In this document: positions 48,001 through 59,300 of the stretch, in pieces | How positions within the stretch are numbered: position 1 is the stretch's first letter | How the letters are laid out: each line of letters opens with the position of its first letter | Source: Nematostella vectensis | Taxonomy: Eukaryota > Cnidaria > Anthozoa > Actiniaria > Edwardsiidae | Direction: 5' to 3' | Length of the DNA stretch: 64,000 nt | NCBI RefSeq assembly: GCF_932526225.1 | Contig: NC_064043.1 | Span: forward strand, 5,633,501 to 5,697,500 | Notes under the pieces: generated by a model | What the model was told of the DNA's origin: nothing | The model's database searches: none | What the model saw: only the letters and a program-made list of their open reading frames with translations | Program-made: the position numbers and the translations under genes

Positions 48001-50197
48001 TGACGGCATGTTGGTATCTCTGTGACTCTAGCTCGTCTTCACCATCACAGGGAAGGCCATCAGGAACGAAATCACCTTTCTGATCATTCTCTCTGCTTCT
48101 TCTGTCACTATTCTGGATTGTGTTCAAGCTGTTTTTATCACCACCTCCTACATTTTTGGATATTTTGCCCACACGACAAGAGCTCTCCAAGTCTTCACTT
48201 TTACCAACATTAACAGGACTGGGAAAGTTATCACTGCATTTATCTGACTGACCCTGTATTTCTACTAATACTGTAATGTTTTCTTGATCATTTGAATCTA
48301 AGTCCATTGTAGTGTCAGACAGGTCATGAAAAGACATCTTACCTTTGTCAGTGCCATTTTCTACCAGCTTCTTCACTGCATCATGGTAAACATTACCACC
48401 TACTTGCTCATTACCAGATGGAAACTTAGTGAATCTACAATGATGGCTCAAAAGTGCCTTGAAATTGCAATTCTTGTGTCGCTTCAGTAGCCGTACAAAT
48501 AGGGGTTTCATCCTTATAAATCGCCTTGGAAGTCGCACAGGCTTCTCTTTATCTTTTTTAGCTGCAGCTTTTCTATTCTCTGTCACAACTTTAGTCGTTG
48601 GAACTCTTTTGGTTGTCTTTTTACCTTTGAAGAAAATGTCTATCAAGACCTTCTCTGCTCCTCTGTTGCTTGGCGACAGTTTTGATAAGAGATATTTCTT
48701 AGGGAGGGTATTGCCTAGATTGGAAGTGAACCATAACTTGTTACGGGAGAAACATTTGGAAGAAGCTTTGGAGCATTGGTTATCTATTTTCGATGAAGTG
48801 TGCTTTGAGATAACCTGGAGGTTGGCCACTTTCAAGGTTCTATTTCTCAACGTTTTATGTCTCTTTGAAGGGGGAAAGCATCTATTAGCACACATTCTTC
48901 TCTTCCTTTTACTAAATCTTCCTTTTACTTTTGAAGTACTACATCTCCCTATTACTGATTGACGGCTATCTGGTTCTTTATTTGTAGAGCACTTTGAACT
49001 TAACACTTCTGTACATTGACGTTTGTGAGGATGTTGGGGCATTTCAGCCCTACTATCTGCGACATCCCAATCCATCTGCCTCAGTCTCTTCAAAGGAGGA
49101 AAATCTTTATTGCTATGATTTCCTTTTCTTTTATGAGCTCTTTTCTTGTTCACATCAGAACTTCTTCCTGAACATAAATTTGTTGCTTTGACTAAATCTT
49201 TTTTTTGACCTAATCTTTTTGTCAAGGCTTGCAATGAAAGAAGTTCTTTAGTTTGCTCAGGAGGCTTCACAAAAGTAATAACAATCTCGTCCTCATCAAT
49301 TGATGAAGAAGACTTGGAGACTTTTGCACTGGTAGTAACAACCCTATCAGAATCTGACTGAGATTGTGTCAAAGGCTGCTCCTTATCCTTTCTAATGGTT
49401 ACTCCAATTTCAAGCAATGACTGAAATGATGTGTTTAGACTGTCTTTTAGAACCTGCCTGGAGACCTTACTACTGGTATTGGGAGCGTTCTGAGAATCAG
49501 ACTGAGGTTCCACAGTTTCTTTGGTAGCCTTTCTAACAGTAACTGTATCATCCCCAGAAACTGATAGCGTTTGTGCATTTTCACTGCCAGTGCTGACCTG
49601 TTTAGTGACATTAGCAATATTGACAGCACTCTGAGACACTGAATATGATTGTTTTGTAATCCGGTTCTCCATAGATAGTTCATTTAATACACGCCCTGAT
49701 ACCTGTATATAACAATTATTCTCAGGAGTCTTCATAAACATTGAAGCATCCCTCAATAAGAAAATCATAAGATCATCCCCAATTCTCTGGTGTAGCAACA
49801 CAAATGATCTTCTATAGTACATGCCCATTATTGTGTTGTAATTCCATAATTTCACTGTATGTAATCTTGCAAAATTAACCTCCTGTTGGCCCACACTTCT
49901 ATACCCAAGGGCGAGGATACTCTGACCATTCTGCTCACAGCTAACGGTTATTACTTGGTTTAATAGTTCAGGTAGAGTAAAGTTCACTGTCCTGCTCAAC
50001 ACATGCTTTTGCCAAGGTAACTTTTGATCGTCTTGAACGCAGACCATAATGCTTTCGATTATACTTTTGTATCTGGGGTACCCCATGTTATAGTCTTCTT
50101 CTTGCATTAATGTCCCTTTAAACGACTCATCGCATTGATATAAGAATTCTTCAAGGGAATAGCGCTTTGGATAAAAATACTTGAGCACAGAGGCCAT
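39063..50197 (-). CDS. TERT: Telomerase reverse transcriptase, 1384 aa, 6 exons
   Basis: Catalytic subunit that adds telomeric DNA using the telomerase RNA as template; nuclear. Exons in transcript order: 47978-50197, 46386-47309, 45572-45716, 41259-41621, 40541-40750, 39063-39355; total 4155 nt with phases agreeing at every join. Residues 1-175 are the TEN domain. About 180-485 is a long basic Ser/Lys/Arg-rich linker. The RNA-binding domain runs from about 485 (LLSKLSPSNRGAEKVLIDI) with the CP-type motif at 558-590 (MKPLFVRLLKRHKNC) and motif T after WGSSDNKHAFFRNLKKFISL. RT motifs: MRFLPKALSVRPIINL (1/2), FVRVDVAKCFDS (A; Asp 981, 987), GIPQGSIMSSIFCC (B'), RWVDDFILITP (C; Asp 1137/1138), LFPWCGILID (E). 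The C-terminal extension includes AKCVPLLLSSQINS and WLCCQAFVRCLG. The usual animal length is about 1100-1200 aa; the excess is linker, including a second insert at about 592-728. The extreme C-terminus is the least certain part. Confidence 0.95.
39478..39646. mobile_element. Fold-back element in TERT intron 5
   Basis: Left end ATTTCCGGTTACCAACTGTC then GTCAAGAAGAGGGG. Right end CCTCCTTTCTAGACGACAAA then GGGTAACCGGAAGT. Imperfect inverted repeats of about 30 bases around GTGGGGT/ACCCCAC inner repeats. Confidence 0.6.
39923..39979 (+). ncRNA. Type I hammerhead ribozyme, intact core (copy 1)
   Basis: Self-cleaving RNA. Core CUGACGA at 39936-39942 matches CUGANGA. Stem II is GUCC/GGAC with loop UAAUAA. 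GAAA closes the core. Stem III is the minimal self-complementary ACAGCUGU, and cleavage follows the GUC at 39966-39968. Stem I pairs CCAUG (39931-39935) with CAUGG (39969-39973). After an internal loop (CUAUG/UUG), CGG (39923-39925) pairs with CCG (39977-39979). The four-base palindromic stem III favours dimeric hammerheads, as known for Penelope and retrozyme versions. All invariant core bases are present, so it should be active in a tandem transcript. Confidence 0.9.
40277..40333 (+). ncRNA. Hammerhead ribozyme with mutated core (copy 2)
   Basis: Identical to copy 1 in stems, loop 2 and the GUC cleavage triplet (ending 40322), but the core reads CUUACGA: the guanine of CUGA (position 40292) is a T. 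That guanine, G5 in standard hammerhead numbering, is essential, so this copy is predicted inactive or strongly impaired. Confidence 0.85.
40881..41227. mobile_element. MITE filling TERT intron 4
   Basis: Terminal inverted repeats: left AAACCGTACAACTTTTGTGG then CAGCATTTGC, right GCAATGCTGCCACAAAAGTT then GTACGATTTT, about 30 bases with few mismatches. The interior includes GTTTTACTCCCGGCG and its inverse CGCCGGTAGTAAAAC, plus a short hairpin (TATCCTTTG/CAAAGGATA). It occupies 347 of the 508 bases of the intron and starts about 31 bases from the exon 4 donor. Confidence 0.8.
41730..42050. repeat. Inverted/direct GACGTCTGAATC-type repeats
   Basis: Copies of a motif like TCGACGTCTGAATCAA occur near 41732-41750 and 41927-41960, and its inverted form GCGACGTATGAATCGGGCC near 42019-42038, with GTTCGGC/GCCGAAC near both ends. 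Probably a degenerate MITE in TERT intron 3. Confidence 0.4.
42120..42610. repeat. Duplicated intron segment, copy 1
   Basis: Diverged direct repeat of 44465-44990, both inside TERT intron 3. Shared landmarks in order: AACTTGCTAA with GAGGTAAC, AATAAACACAAAAAG, ATATTTCCTATCCCAAG, TTTTACTGTGTGTTGTGTCG, TTGGTAAAT with AGAGCTAC, ATATTGAAAAGATCGTTTA. No coding sense. Confidence 0.75.
42949..43140. mobile_element. Fold-back MITE (192 bp) in TERT intron 3
   Basis: Left arm starts CGGTGGCCCATAAGGGACGA and right arm ends GGCTGTCCTTCATGGACCAC then CG. The centre is AAAAGATCGGC...GCCGATCTTTT around GGGCGACCGCCC. Confidence 0.8.
43578..43803. mobile_element. MITE-like element with GGCTAAACTAGG repeats
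   Basis: Left end CCTGGCTAAACTAGGCGAAA and right end CAACTAGTTTAGCCAGG are inverted. Another GGCTAAACTAGGAACC sits inside, and inner arms (TAAATTTTGTAGA.../...TCTACAAAATTTGT) form a second hairpin. A nested structure, possibly two insertions. Confidence 0.6.
43847..44015. repeat. Two direct repeats (~64 bp)
   Basis: GCAGTGTGCACATGTTTGTT then ATACCAGTTACTCACTTGAA then CTCGAAGGTGTTTACCG at about 43847 recurs, with few changes, at about 43952. Only about 40 bases of unrelated sequence separate them. Confidence 0.8.
44226..44518. repeat. Tandem duplication (~150-bp unit x 2)
   Basis: GAGAACTAGGACTA...TAGAGACTTTGTGAACG...GCTAGATTCCCGAAGCATTG, then ATGTTGGAACT and AACTTGC, is present twice in succession, inside TERT intron 3. 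The second unit leads directly into the 44465-44990 duplicated segment. Confidence 0.8.
44465..44990. repeat. Duplicated intron segment, copy 2
   Basis: Partner of 42120-42610, roughly 85 percent similar by eye, with an added stretch (GCATGTGCCAAGAGGAAGTC) in this copy. Confidence 0.75.
45332..45531. mobile_element. CCCGGGGGG-ended element in TERT intron 3
   Basis: The left end is GCCCGGGGGGGGTGG with a long G/T tract, and the right end is GTACCCCCTCCCCCCCGGGC. The inner sequence contains two copies of GGTATCTTTTAGGG / AGTATCTTTTAGGG. The ends are inverted, consistent with a MITE; it is 40 bases from the exon 3 donor. Confidence 0.6.
47612..47866. mobile_element. C-rich fold-back element in TERT intron 1
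   Basis: Left end GTGTAGTTCCAGAAAATATC then CATACCCCCTCCCC. Right end GGGGAGGGGGTATGGATATT then TTCTGAAACTACAC. The interior has inner inverted repeats TCCATGGAGG and GGAATTTCC with C tracts. Confidence 0.8.
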
Positions 50198-50382
50198 GGT
50201 CTATTTGCGGTAAAAATCACCCAATTATCCAATAAACTTCATATGAAAGACCTTAATTGAATTTCATCTTCAAATCTTGGACTTGATTTTTCCCGCCATG
50301 TGACAACAAACCGCTATCAAATTTGTGGGCTCACCTGAGCCCTCGCTATATCTAACAGCGGTCGCCACGTATCAAAACAAAA
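50198..50382. promoter_or_regulatory. Divergent TERT / beta-mannosidase promoter
   Basis: Only 185 bases separate the two start codons, so both 5' UTRs and the core promoters must lie here (or overlap the first exons). No TATA box is clear for either gene. It contains CCAAT-related ATTGG and CCAATTATCC elements. Shared control of both genes is an inference. Confidence 0.55.
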
Positions 50383-53300
50383 ATGACAGCGGGTCAAGCT
50401 TGTCAACTCGTTTTTCTTGTTCTTTTCCTATCCTTTCAAAAGGCATTGAGCCTAGAAATTGATCTAGGAGGAATCTGGAGTATTCATAATGGGAATGGAA
50501 GTATATCTGTTTCAGGAACTGTCCCGGGATCGGTTCATATGGCTTTATACAAAAGCGGAACCATAGGTGACCCTTACTTCCGGTTGAACGATGTCAATTA
50601 CAGGTGGATCGCATATGATAACTGGACTTTCTCCAGGACGTTTGATGGTAAGTACTTTATTTTCAAATAAAGAAATTAACTGAGATACTTGATCCAAGCA
50701 CGGGCTATAGGATGATTTGACTTCGAAATGAAGTCTAATGACTTGTTAGTGTTGAATAAAGCACGTATCCCTATTTTCACTAGGGAATATCGGGAAAAAT
50801 AGCCAAAAATAAGGGGAAATCGTGGATAAACAAGTTTAGATGTCAGCATGGGCTCCTGTTACATAACTTTAACACCTCTACTGGTTTATATTCTGGATCC
50901 GATTCTGGATATTTCACTTCAAGTCCTTGGGACGCCACGGAGATCTCAAGCCGTTTTGCGGCCCGCCCTCCTCACCGCAGCGATGAAATTATGCTTGCTC
51001 ACGGGGTCATCCGTTCGCAATTGCCTTGGGCTCGCGCTCCTGTTATCTTAGCCTTATCCTGAGGCATTGTTCACAGCTTACCCTAGTGAGAATATAACTA
51101 CTTCAACTGGATGTCGAGTAACTCATTTACCAGGTAGTGGGGGTGGTTGCACAGCACGTCGTTTGAAAGGTCGCAAGCTCGTAGGGACAGAGCTCGCTGT
51201 AGGAGCAAAACCAAGGCAAATACATGCTTTATTCAACACTAACAAGACATTAGACTTCATTTTAAAGTCAAATTATCCTATAGCCCGTGATCCAAGTGCT
51301 AAACTTTTGTGTGTTTGTTGTTTGTTTGGATGATAAATGCATAATTGCACTTTGATTAAGATAATTAAATTTCCCAAAGTGCATTCCTAAAGTTGAATTT
51401 TTAATGCATGAAATGAACTTCTAAAGCAAGATCTATCAGAAATGCTCTACTTAGGGAAAATAGCCAATACCCCCCCCCCCCTCCACTAGCTTTTCATCTA
51501 AAAATATTGAAATTGGAGGAAAATATACAGTAAGGTGCTAACCATTACGGGGAGGTAGCAGGTTTTTTTTTTCTTGTTTGATATCGGCTGTAAATCAAAC
51601 TGAAATTATAACCTTTCTCTCTTGCAGTATCTGAGAAGGTTCTTTTAAAAGACAAAGCTGTACTCGTTTGTAATGGATTAGACACTGTGGCCAATGTATC
51701 AGTCAATGGAAAAATTGTTGGACAATCAAAGAGCATGTTTTTGCAATATGTGTTTGATGTGAAGCATGCCATCAAAGTAGGACAGAACACCATTGATGTG
51801 TCCTTTACATCTGCCATTACTTATGCAAAAACAAAAAGCCTCCAATATGGCTCTGATGTTCCACCTGATTGCTCAGTTCCAGTACAGCGAGGAGAATGTC
51901 ACCGGAATTTTATAAGAAAAGAGCAAAGTTCTTTTAGTTGGGTAAGCTGTTTTTCCCCCATTAAAATAGATACAAGCTTCAAGTAAACCACATTTTATCT
52001 TGTAATTCAGCACCCCTACTGTAAGGAAGGTGATGACCTTACAAATTTATTACCTTATTGTTTTGATCTTATAGTTTCATTATAACCTCTTTACAGGACT
52101 GGGGGCCAGCATTTATACCTCAGGGTATATGGTAAGTATTTTTGTTTCAAAAGTGCTTTTTACATATATCCTATTTCATGGTTATTTTCTGAGAATATAA
52201 CTTTTTATCTTTATATCTTTTCAGGAGAAACATATCCTTGCAAGCTTTCAACTCTGCTAAAATAAGGAATGTCATGGCGTCAACTACAAAAGGTATGCAT
52301 GTTTAAGCTGATGTATTTTCATATATTTTTCTTTGCCTTTTAAAGAAATTGTTAATAATAATATTGGGCTTAAAAGACAGGTACGAGCTGCCTTCCATCC
52401 ACTGGCCTAAGGCCATACAGCAAGATTAACCTGTTTATCTTTTCTAATAATCTTTTTAATTGGTTTAAATGTTATCAGAAGATAACACAGGTAGCCCATG
52501 GACTTTAAACCTTACAGTAGTGATGGACTTTGCCAAAGAAGGAACTAAAGGAAAAATATTTGTCAGCATACCTGAGATCCCTTTTAGTAAGTCATTTGAG
52601 GTAGTAGCTGGCACCACAGGGACTCAGCACCTTCGACTCACCCCTGTTGAGTTCTCAGCCAAGGGAGTAAAGGCGTGGTGGCCTAGGGGGTCTGGTGAAC
52701 CCACGCTATACACCATTAAGGTAATAGGAGCTGGCTTCTACTGTAAGTAAATTCTAGAGAATATAGATAAGCATGGCTATTTTATTGTGTCAAACCCCTT
52801 GACCATTAGTTTGTGCAGTATCATCTTCTTTGGCCATGCAAGGTGCATACCTACCTTTAAGCCACTTGCCACCTGCCTTTAAGCCACCTGGGCTCTCGGC
52901 TATGCCAAGGAATTACCCATGCACTCTGCTTTTTTGATGACTGAATCCACCAATGTATGCCCATGGTAAAAAAAAGGGGTGAGAATTTAGGGTCAGATCC
53001 AGAATCTCTAAAAGGAATTTCCCATCACAAAGGGGGGCACCAATATATTAAACATATAGCAAAGTATCAATTTGTGGATTTGAGCTCCTATATATAGTTT
53101 TCTCCCAAAAACGATTTAGCATGTGAAGGGTGGGAGCCAGTGAAACAACCTTTTAGAAATTAGTATGTGGTGGTGATAAAGATGATTGCTTTCAGCTTAA
53201 CAGATGCTGCTTGATTCACAGGTTACCTTCCAAAGTAATGACCATAACGAACAATGTCAGCACAGTGTGAGGACTGGCTTCAGGACAGTAAAACTTGTTC

Positions 53301-56300
53301 AGCAGCCTATTAAAGGTGCCCCAGGTAATGTGTGTTTACAGCACAACTCAATAATCAAATGGTTGACTTGTTTGTGGTTAGAGACCAGGGGTGCATTCAG
53401 GAGTGCCAAAAGGGGAAAGTGAAACAAGGATTTAATAGGGGGGGGGGGGAGGGTCATTGTTCTTTTGTGGATTTTCTATACTTCTTCATATGGTGATGAT
53501 GGTGATGTTGGTACTTTGCGAAGATGATGATGGAAATGTAAGTTATGATTATTGTAGTTATGCTGGTGCGTATTTTATTGTTGTTGACAATAATGTAATG
53601 ATGAATCATCATAATGATAATGGTTATGGAAATATGATGATAAGAATGCTGATGCTGATAATATTTATGAGGATAACATTATATTTCCCTATTGTACATT
53701 GTTGTTATATTTCTTTCCAGGTTTAGGGTTTCATTTCGAGATCAACAACGTGCCTCTTTTCCTGAAGGGAGCTAACTGGGTTCCAGCAGGTGAGAACAGC
53801 AAAGTATAAGATACAGCTGCTTCTGATGATGATGGTAATTATGAATAGTAAAGATGATGATGGCTGTTGGCATGCTGGCTGCTGATGGGATAACACTTGA
53901 GCCTACAGCAAGGCAACACGGTTCATGTCCATGTGCTGTTCCAAATACAAATCCGGGCAAATAAACATGAAGCAATTGACATGGTTCATTTGCATGCATT
54001 TGTATTAGGAATGGCACATGAAAAAAAACAGTATTTGCCTATATCAGTGAGCTACTTATGACTTCTCTTACAGATTCTTTTGAAGACCGAGTGAACAGAT
54101 CTGTACTTCACAACCTTCTTCAATCATCAGCAGATGCCAACATGAATGTGCTCAGGAATTGGGGAGGCGGAACCTACCAACATGACGAGTTCTACGCCAT
54201 TGCTGATGAACTAGGGTTTGTGGGCATTTTCGATGTGTTATTATTAACCCAATCAGGTATTGCTTATATTGACCACTCTCATTGAAAGAATAACAATATA
54301 CATATTTTGGCATGTGATTTGTATCCTCCTTCTTTTGTGCAAGCACCCTCATTCACTTTGTGAAGTGTTTGTCATTCACTTAAAAGTGTTTGAAAATAAT
54401 GTTACTATTTCACTCATCATTTGATGAGTAATTCTCCATTGAGATTTTGTTATCTGTCCATTGACAGACAAATAAGTTTCTTTCTCATGTATAGTGCTAC
54501 TTTCTGTGCGTGTTTTCAGGCTACTAATCTGGGAGGAGTTTATGTTTGCCTGCTCCATGTACCCCACTGACCAGGAATTCCTGGACCTTGTCAAGCAAGA
54601 GGTCATATATCAGGTAAGCGATGCCATTAGCATAGTGTGGTATTCCGAGAGTGCCGCGATAGGTTAGTTTAAAACAGGTCTCGCCTATCCAAAGGAACAG
54701 GTTTCGAATCCAGATCAGGTTGACTTGGGAATTTTTCAGAGGTAAAACCCCCCGGCCTTCTCCATTGGAGACTGAGTATCCTTTGTCTTTTCAGGTAAGG
54801 AGGGCTTCCATCTTTTGTCGCACTCCATTAACCTGTGTTTGGGGCGTAAAAGAACCACTGGGGACGCTACCCTTGGTAGTATCTTCAGTGACAGTTCTAA
54901 GTGCTATCTTTACGTAATTCGTTTTTTCATTGAAACCAGCTTTGCTCCTAATTAGTCTTGCGCACTTTTGTGCCTTCTATCATAGCGTGTGTTTGCCTGT
55001 TGCTTTTTAAGGTAGAGCGACTGAGTCATCATCCATCCGTATTTGTCTGGAGTGGAAATAACGAAAACGAGCAAGCCATTGCCGAGAACTGGTACTAAGA
55101 CTTGTTATGTTACCAGGCCTTGGCCAGAAGTGAATGGTAACTGGGTCAAACCTGATTATCAGGCTTTGCAGCCGAATTGGGAGGGTATAATTAATTTTGT
55201 TCAGTCCCTCTCGGCCCCATATCTACACGCGGTCTCTTTTGTCTCCTTTTTTTATGTGTGCTGCTCTGTGTTTTTACTCACTGAAATCTCTACACAACAA
55301 AGTGTAGATTATTATAGTGTTATGTACCATGACTGAGCTAAGAGCCTCGGCAGGAGCAGATCTAACTTTTGCTAGAGGAGATTATTTTTTGGCTTTTTGA
55401 CAAAAATATCTCTTTTTATCCGCCTTTTGTGTACGATAGATAGATAGATATAGTTTTATTAGCAGCTTATACACACAAGTACATGACTGTCATGCTAACA
55501 AACATTAATATAAAAAAAAAAACAAGTAACACAAAAGTCCGGCTACTTTTATACTACCCATCCCTCCCCCCCCCACCCAATATTCCCCCTTTCAGGGTAT
55601 CCTGTGGTTTGAAGGTTTCCTAGCCGACCAGTTATTTTTTTAGGTACAAAACAAACCCAAAGAAATCGTTCTTCATCGCAGAGTATGTTAAGGTAAGCAT
55701 AACTTTCTTCTCTGTTCTATTTTTTGCTTTTTGCAAATGTTGTAGGTACGTATAAGTCGTATGTCAACTGGAATCTCTTTACCCACAAAATTATTTCTAT
55801 TCCCACTATTCCCACCAAACAAGATAGCCTATATTTGTTAGTCTATTTTGTTTACTCGCTAGAAATATCGAAATGGGTGCTTTCCCGGGAATCGCTATTA
55901 TACGAGTGCGCTATATGGCGGCCTGATTAACGAAGTGTAGGAACATTGATTTTTTTTTTAAACCTCAATCACTTGTACTCCTATGTTCATAATTTTTATG
56001 TGCTAGCTTTACGTGGATACAATTCAATCGACTTTGAAGATAATGGATACAAGTCGTCCCTATATCGTCTCTTCGCCATCAAATGGCTTGGAAACTAAAC
56101 GGGAGGGATGGGTTGCCAAGAATCCAAAAAGTCCTTTCTGGGGAGATGGTGAGTTTAGAGGTGACACTGAAGTCGAGAGATGGAGGAGCAGGCAGGCAGG
56201 GAGGGACACTTGGCGGGGAGGGGGAAGACGGTGATTGAAAGGATGGGAAGGGATGCCATGGTTGCAGCAGGGAAGGAGATGAGAGAGGAATGAGGTGGCG

Positions 56301-59300
56301 ACGGTGTTGGAAAGAGGAGGAGGATGTAGGGAATAAGTAGGGTGAGTAGAGAAGATACCGTGGTGGGAGTAGGCAGGGAGATGGGGAGAAGAAAAAGGTG
56401 GTGAAAGTGTTGGAAAGGAAATATCATGGCAGGAGCAGGCAGGGAGGAAAACTAGGAGAGGAGGGGGAAGACGGTGCTTGAAAGGATGGGAAGGGATACC
56501 ATGGTGGCAGCAGGAAAGAGGATAAAAGAAGAATGAGGTGGAGACGGTGTTGGGAGGAGGATGTGGATAATAAGTAGTATTTAATGGAGAGACTGGTGGG
56601 AGTAGGCAGGGAGGATGGAGAGAAGGAGGTGGTGAAAGTGATGGAAAGGAAGGTGGAATGGGAGGAGATGGAGAAGTGTAGGAGATACCATTTTGGTAGC
56701 AGGCGAGGAATGATAGAGGAAAGAGGTTGCGACGGAGCTGGTAAAAGGAGGAGAAAGAGGTGGTGGTGGTGGTGGTGGTGGTGGGGGGGGGGGGGGGTAG
56801 ATACCATGACAGGAGTAGGCAGGAAGGAGCGGGAGAGCAAGGAAGGGACGTTGGAGGGGGTAGTATGACAAAAAGAAAGAAGAAGGGGATGAGGATAATA
56901 AGGAGTGTAGGAGGAAGAGGAGGCAAGAAGGGCTATTGTAGAGATCTTATGCGGTAAAGTATAAGTTGTATGAGATAAATAACGTTAGAGATGTTGAAAG
57001 GCGAGGGACAAAAAGAATAAAAGGAATTGGGAGCTAAATAAGCAAGAAATTGATATAAGACGTATTATATCTTCCTTCCATTTTTTAAAGTTCATTTCTA
57101 CAACTACACTATGGACTGCTTGAATGTCAGCGGTTACCCCAAACCCAGATTTGCATCGGAATATGGCGTCCAGTCCTACGCGTCATTTGAGACCCTTGCG
57201 CCAATTTCTATTGAGGAAGACTGGCACTACAACAGTTCATTCATGGATCACAGACAGCACCATGCCAACGGTAAATTACCTAGACGGCATAATTGGTACA
57301 ACCATATGAATATGAATAACTATATGAATTGGAGAGATGCCAGGTTAAGGTTAGGGCTTCATTACTGATTTCAATTTCTCCGTAAAACAAAGGTGTGCAA
57401 AATGGAGTCTAGTCTACCTGCATTACCATAGAAATTACCTAAAGTGATTAACCTGATACTCGGCCATGGTTGCCGGCTAATTCGGGTGATCGGTCCTCGC
57501 TCTCTTCGTAAATTGAGATCTGGATAAACGAACATTTATTTATGGGAATAAAGGGGATTTATTTCCCGTTTGTTGTCTTTTTATGCGACTAGTTAAGTGG
57601 AATGCCACAGGTTTATTGAAAGTCCCCTTGAAAAGATGTGATAATGACTTTGTGTTATCTGAAATGTGTACCATACAGGGAACGAAGAAATGTTGAATCA
57701 AATCAAGAAGCATTTCAAGATACCTTCGTCAGAAAAGTCACTAAAAAGGTTCAAAGATACACTTCACATGACTCAGGTAAAATGTATGAGAATTTGGACC
57801 ATGCCAAGCAGATCGCATGTATACTTAATTTATGATAATTGCTTATAGTTATAAATTACTAATAGTGCATATCTGACGATTTAAGTTAGTAGCAAATTAG
57901 GTGTAAGGAAATCAGCCTTTTTAGATACAGGTAATAACTATTTCAGGAGGATTCCGGTTCAGGTGTGCTCTGAAGTATTTCTGTTCCTCACCGATTAGCT
58001 AGTGGTATTGATGCCATTCAGATGTTTCTCTTCATTGGCTTCCTACACAAAAATGTCAAGGTAGCCACGGAAGCGCGCGTCGTATCAGATAGTACATTTC
58101 TCGCATCCTTATTGGCTTGCTTCACAAAACTGTCAAGGTGGCCACGGTAACGCGCGTCGTATCAGATAGCAAATTTATCGCATCCTTATTGGCTTACTTC
58201 ACAAAACTGTCAAGTTGGCCACGGCAGCGCGCGTCGTATCAGATAGCAAATTTATCGCATCTTATTGGCTTGCTTCACAAAACTGTCAAGGTGGCCACGG
58301 TAGCGCGCGTGGCACTGTATTTCATATGATGCAATACATGTACCTTTTTGCATTTGTTATTGTTCTTTGTTCAGATAATGCAAGGAGTTTGTATCAAGGC
58401 AGAGTCTGAGCATTACAGAAGGATGCGGAGCGAACTTGCTCAAGTACGTTTGCATAATAACCTGCTATAGTCACGGATTTCCTGTGCTTGGAGGTAAAGC
58501 TCTGGGTATAGCTTTCCTGTGACGTCAGGAACTAGACAGAAGATCTGTAAATTCGTGACAATTCACCAGGGACGAAAACACGATAAATCTTACGCCTTTT
58601 ATACGCCTTTTAAAGTATTATCATAATATTTTGCATTTCAGGGACAGGGAAACACAATGGGCGCAATTTACTGGCAGTGAGTGGTTTCTGTTATTTCATC
58701 GGGATTTTTATTAGAATGTGAACTGAGGTATTTTTTTTTTGTTCACAGGTTGAACAGCATTTGGCAATCGCCATCATGGTCATCCCTTGAGTATGGGGGG
58801 AGATGGAAGGTGAGTTTGAAGGCTACTGTCTGGACGGTCAGGCAATGCTATAGACAACTATCGTGTTAAATGTCTGATCCTATGTCTACATTAGCCTGCT
58901 ATGTAAGCAACACAAATAGTATAGGAAGGCCTTGCATTTTCTGGTGTCCCGTGGATGTCTTTCTGTTCGATGGTCTGTCCTTATTAGACACTTTTGACTA
59001 ACTGTGGTTATATTCACCCCATTTTACAGGTGCTTCATTACTACGCAAAAGACTTCTTTGCTCCTGTCATCAGCTCAGCTTACGAAGAGGACGGAAAACT
59101 GAAGGTTTACATCATCTCGGATCGGGACAAGGTACAACTGCTAACCCCCACCCCCTGAAAATTTGTTTGGCTTTATACAGGCGCATACCCAGGATTAGCT
59201 GAAGGGGGGAGGGGTGGGGGGGCATATGTATCTTATGGAAAAAGCATAGTTCTTTAAGACTGTTTAATAAGAAATGACCTTCTTTTTGGCCGCCAAAGAG

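Noticed and set aside
48459..48962. 167-codon plus-strand frame
   Set aside because: Shadow of TERT exon 1.
56060..56926. 288-codon Pro/Ser/His-rich minus-strand frame
   Set aside because: Mirror of the polypurine block and overlaps beta-mannosidase exon 12 on the other strand.
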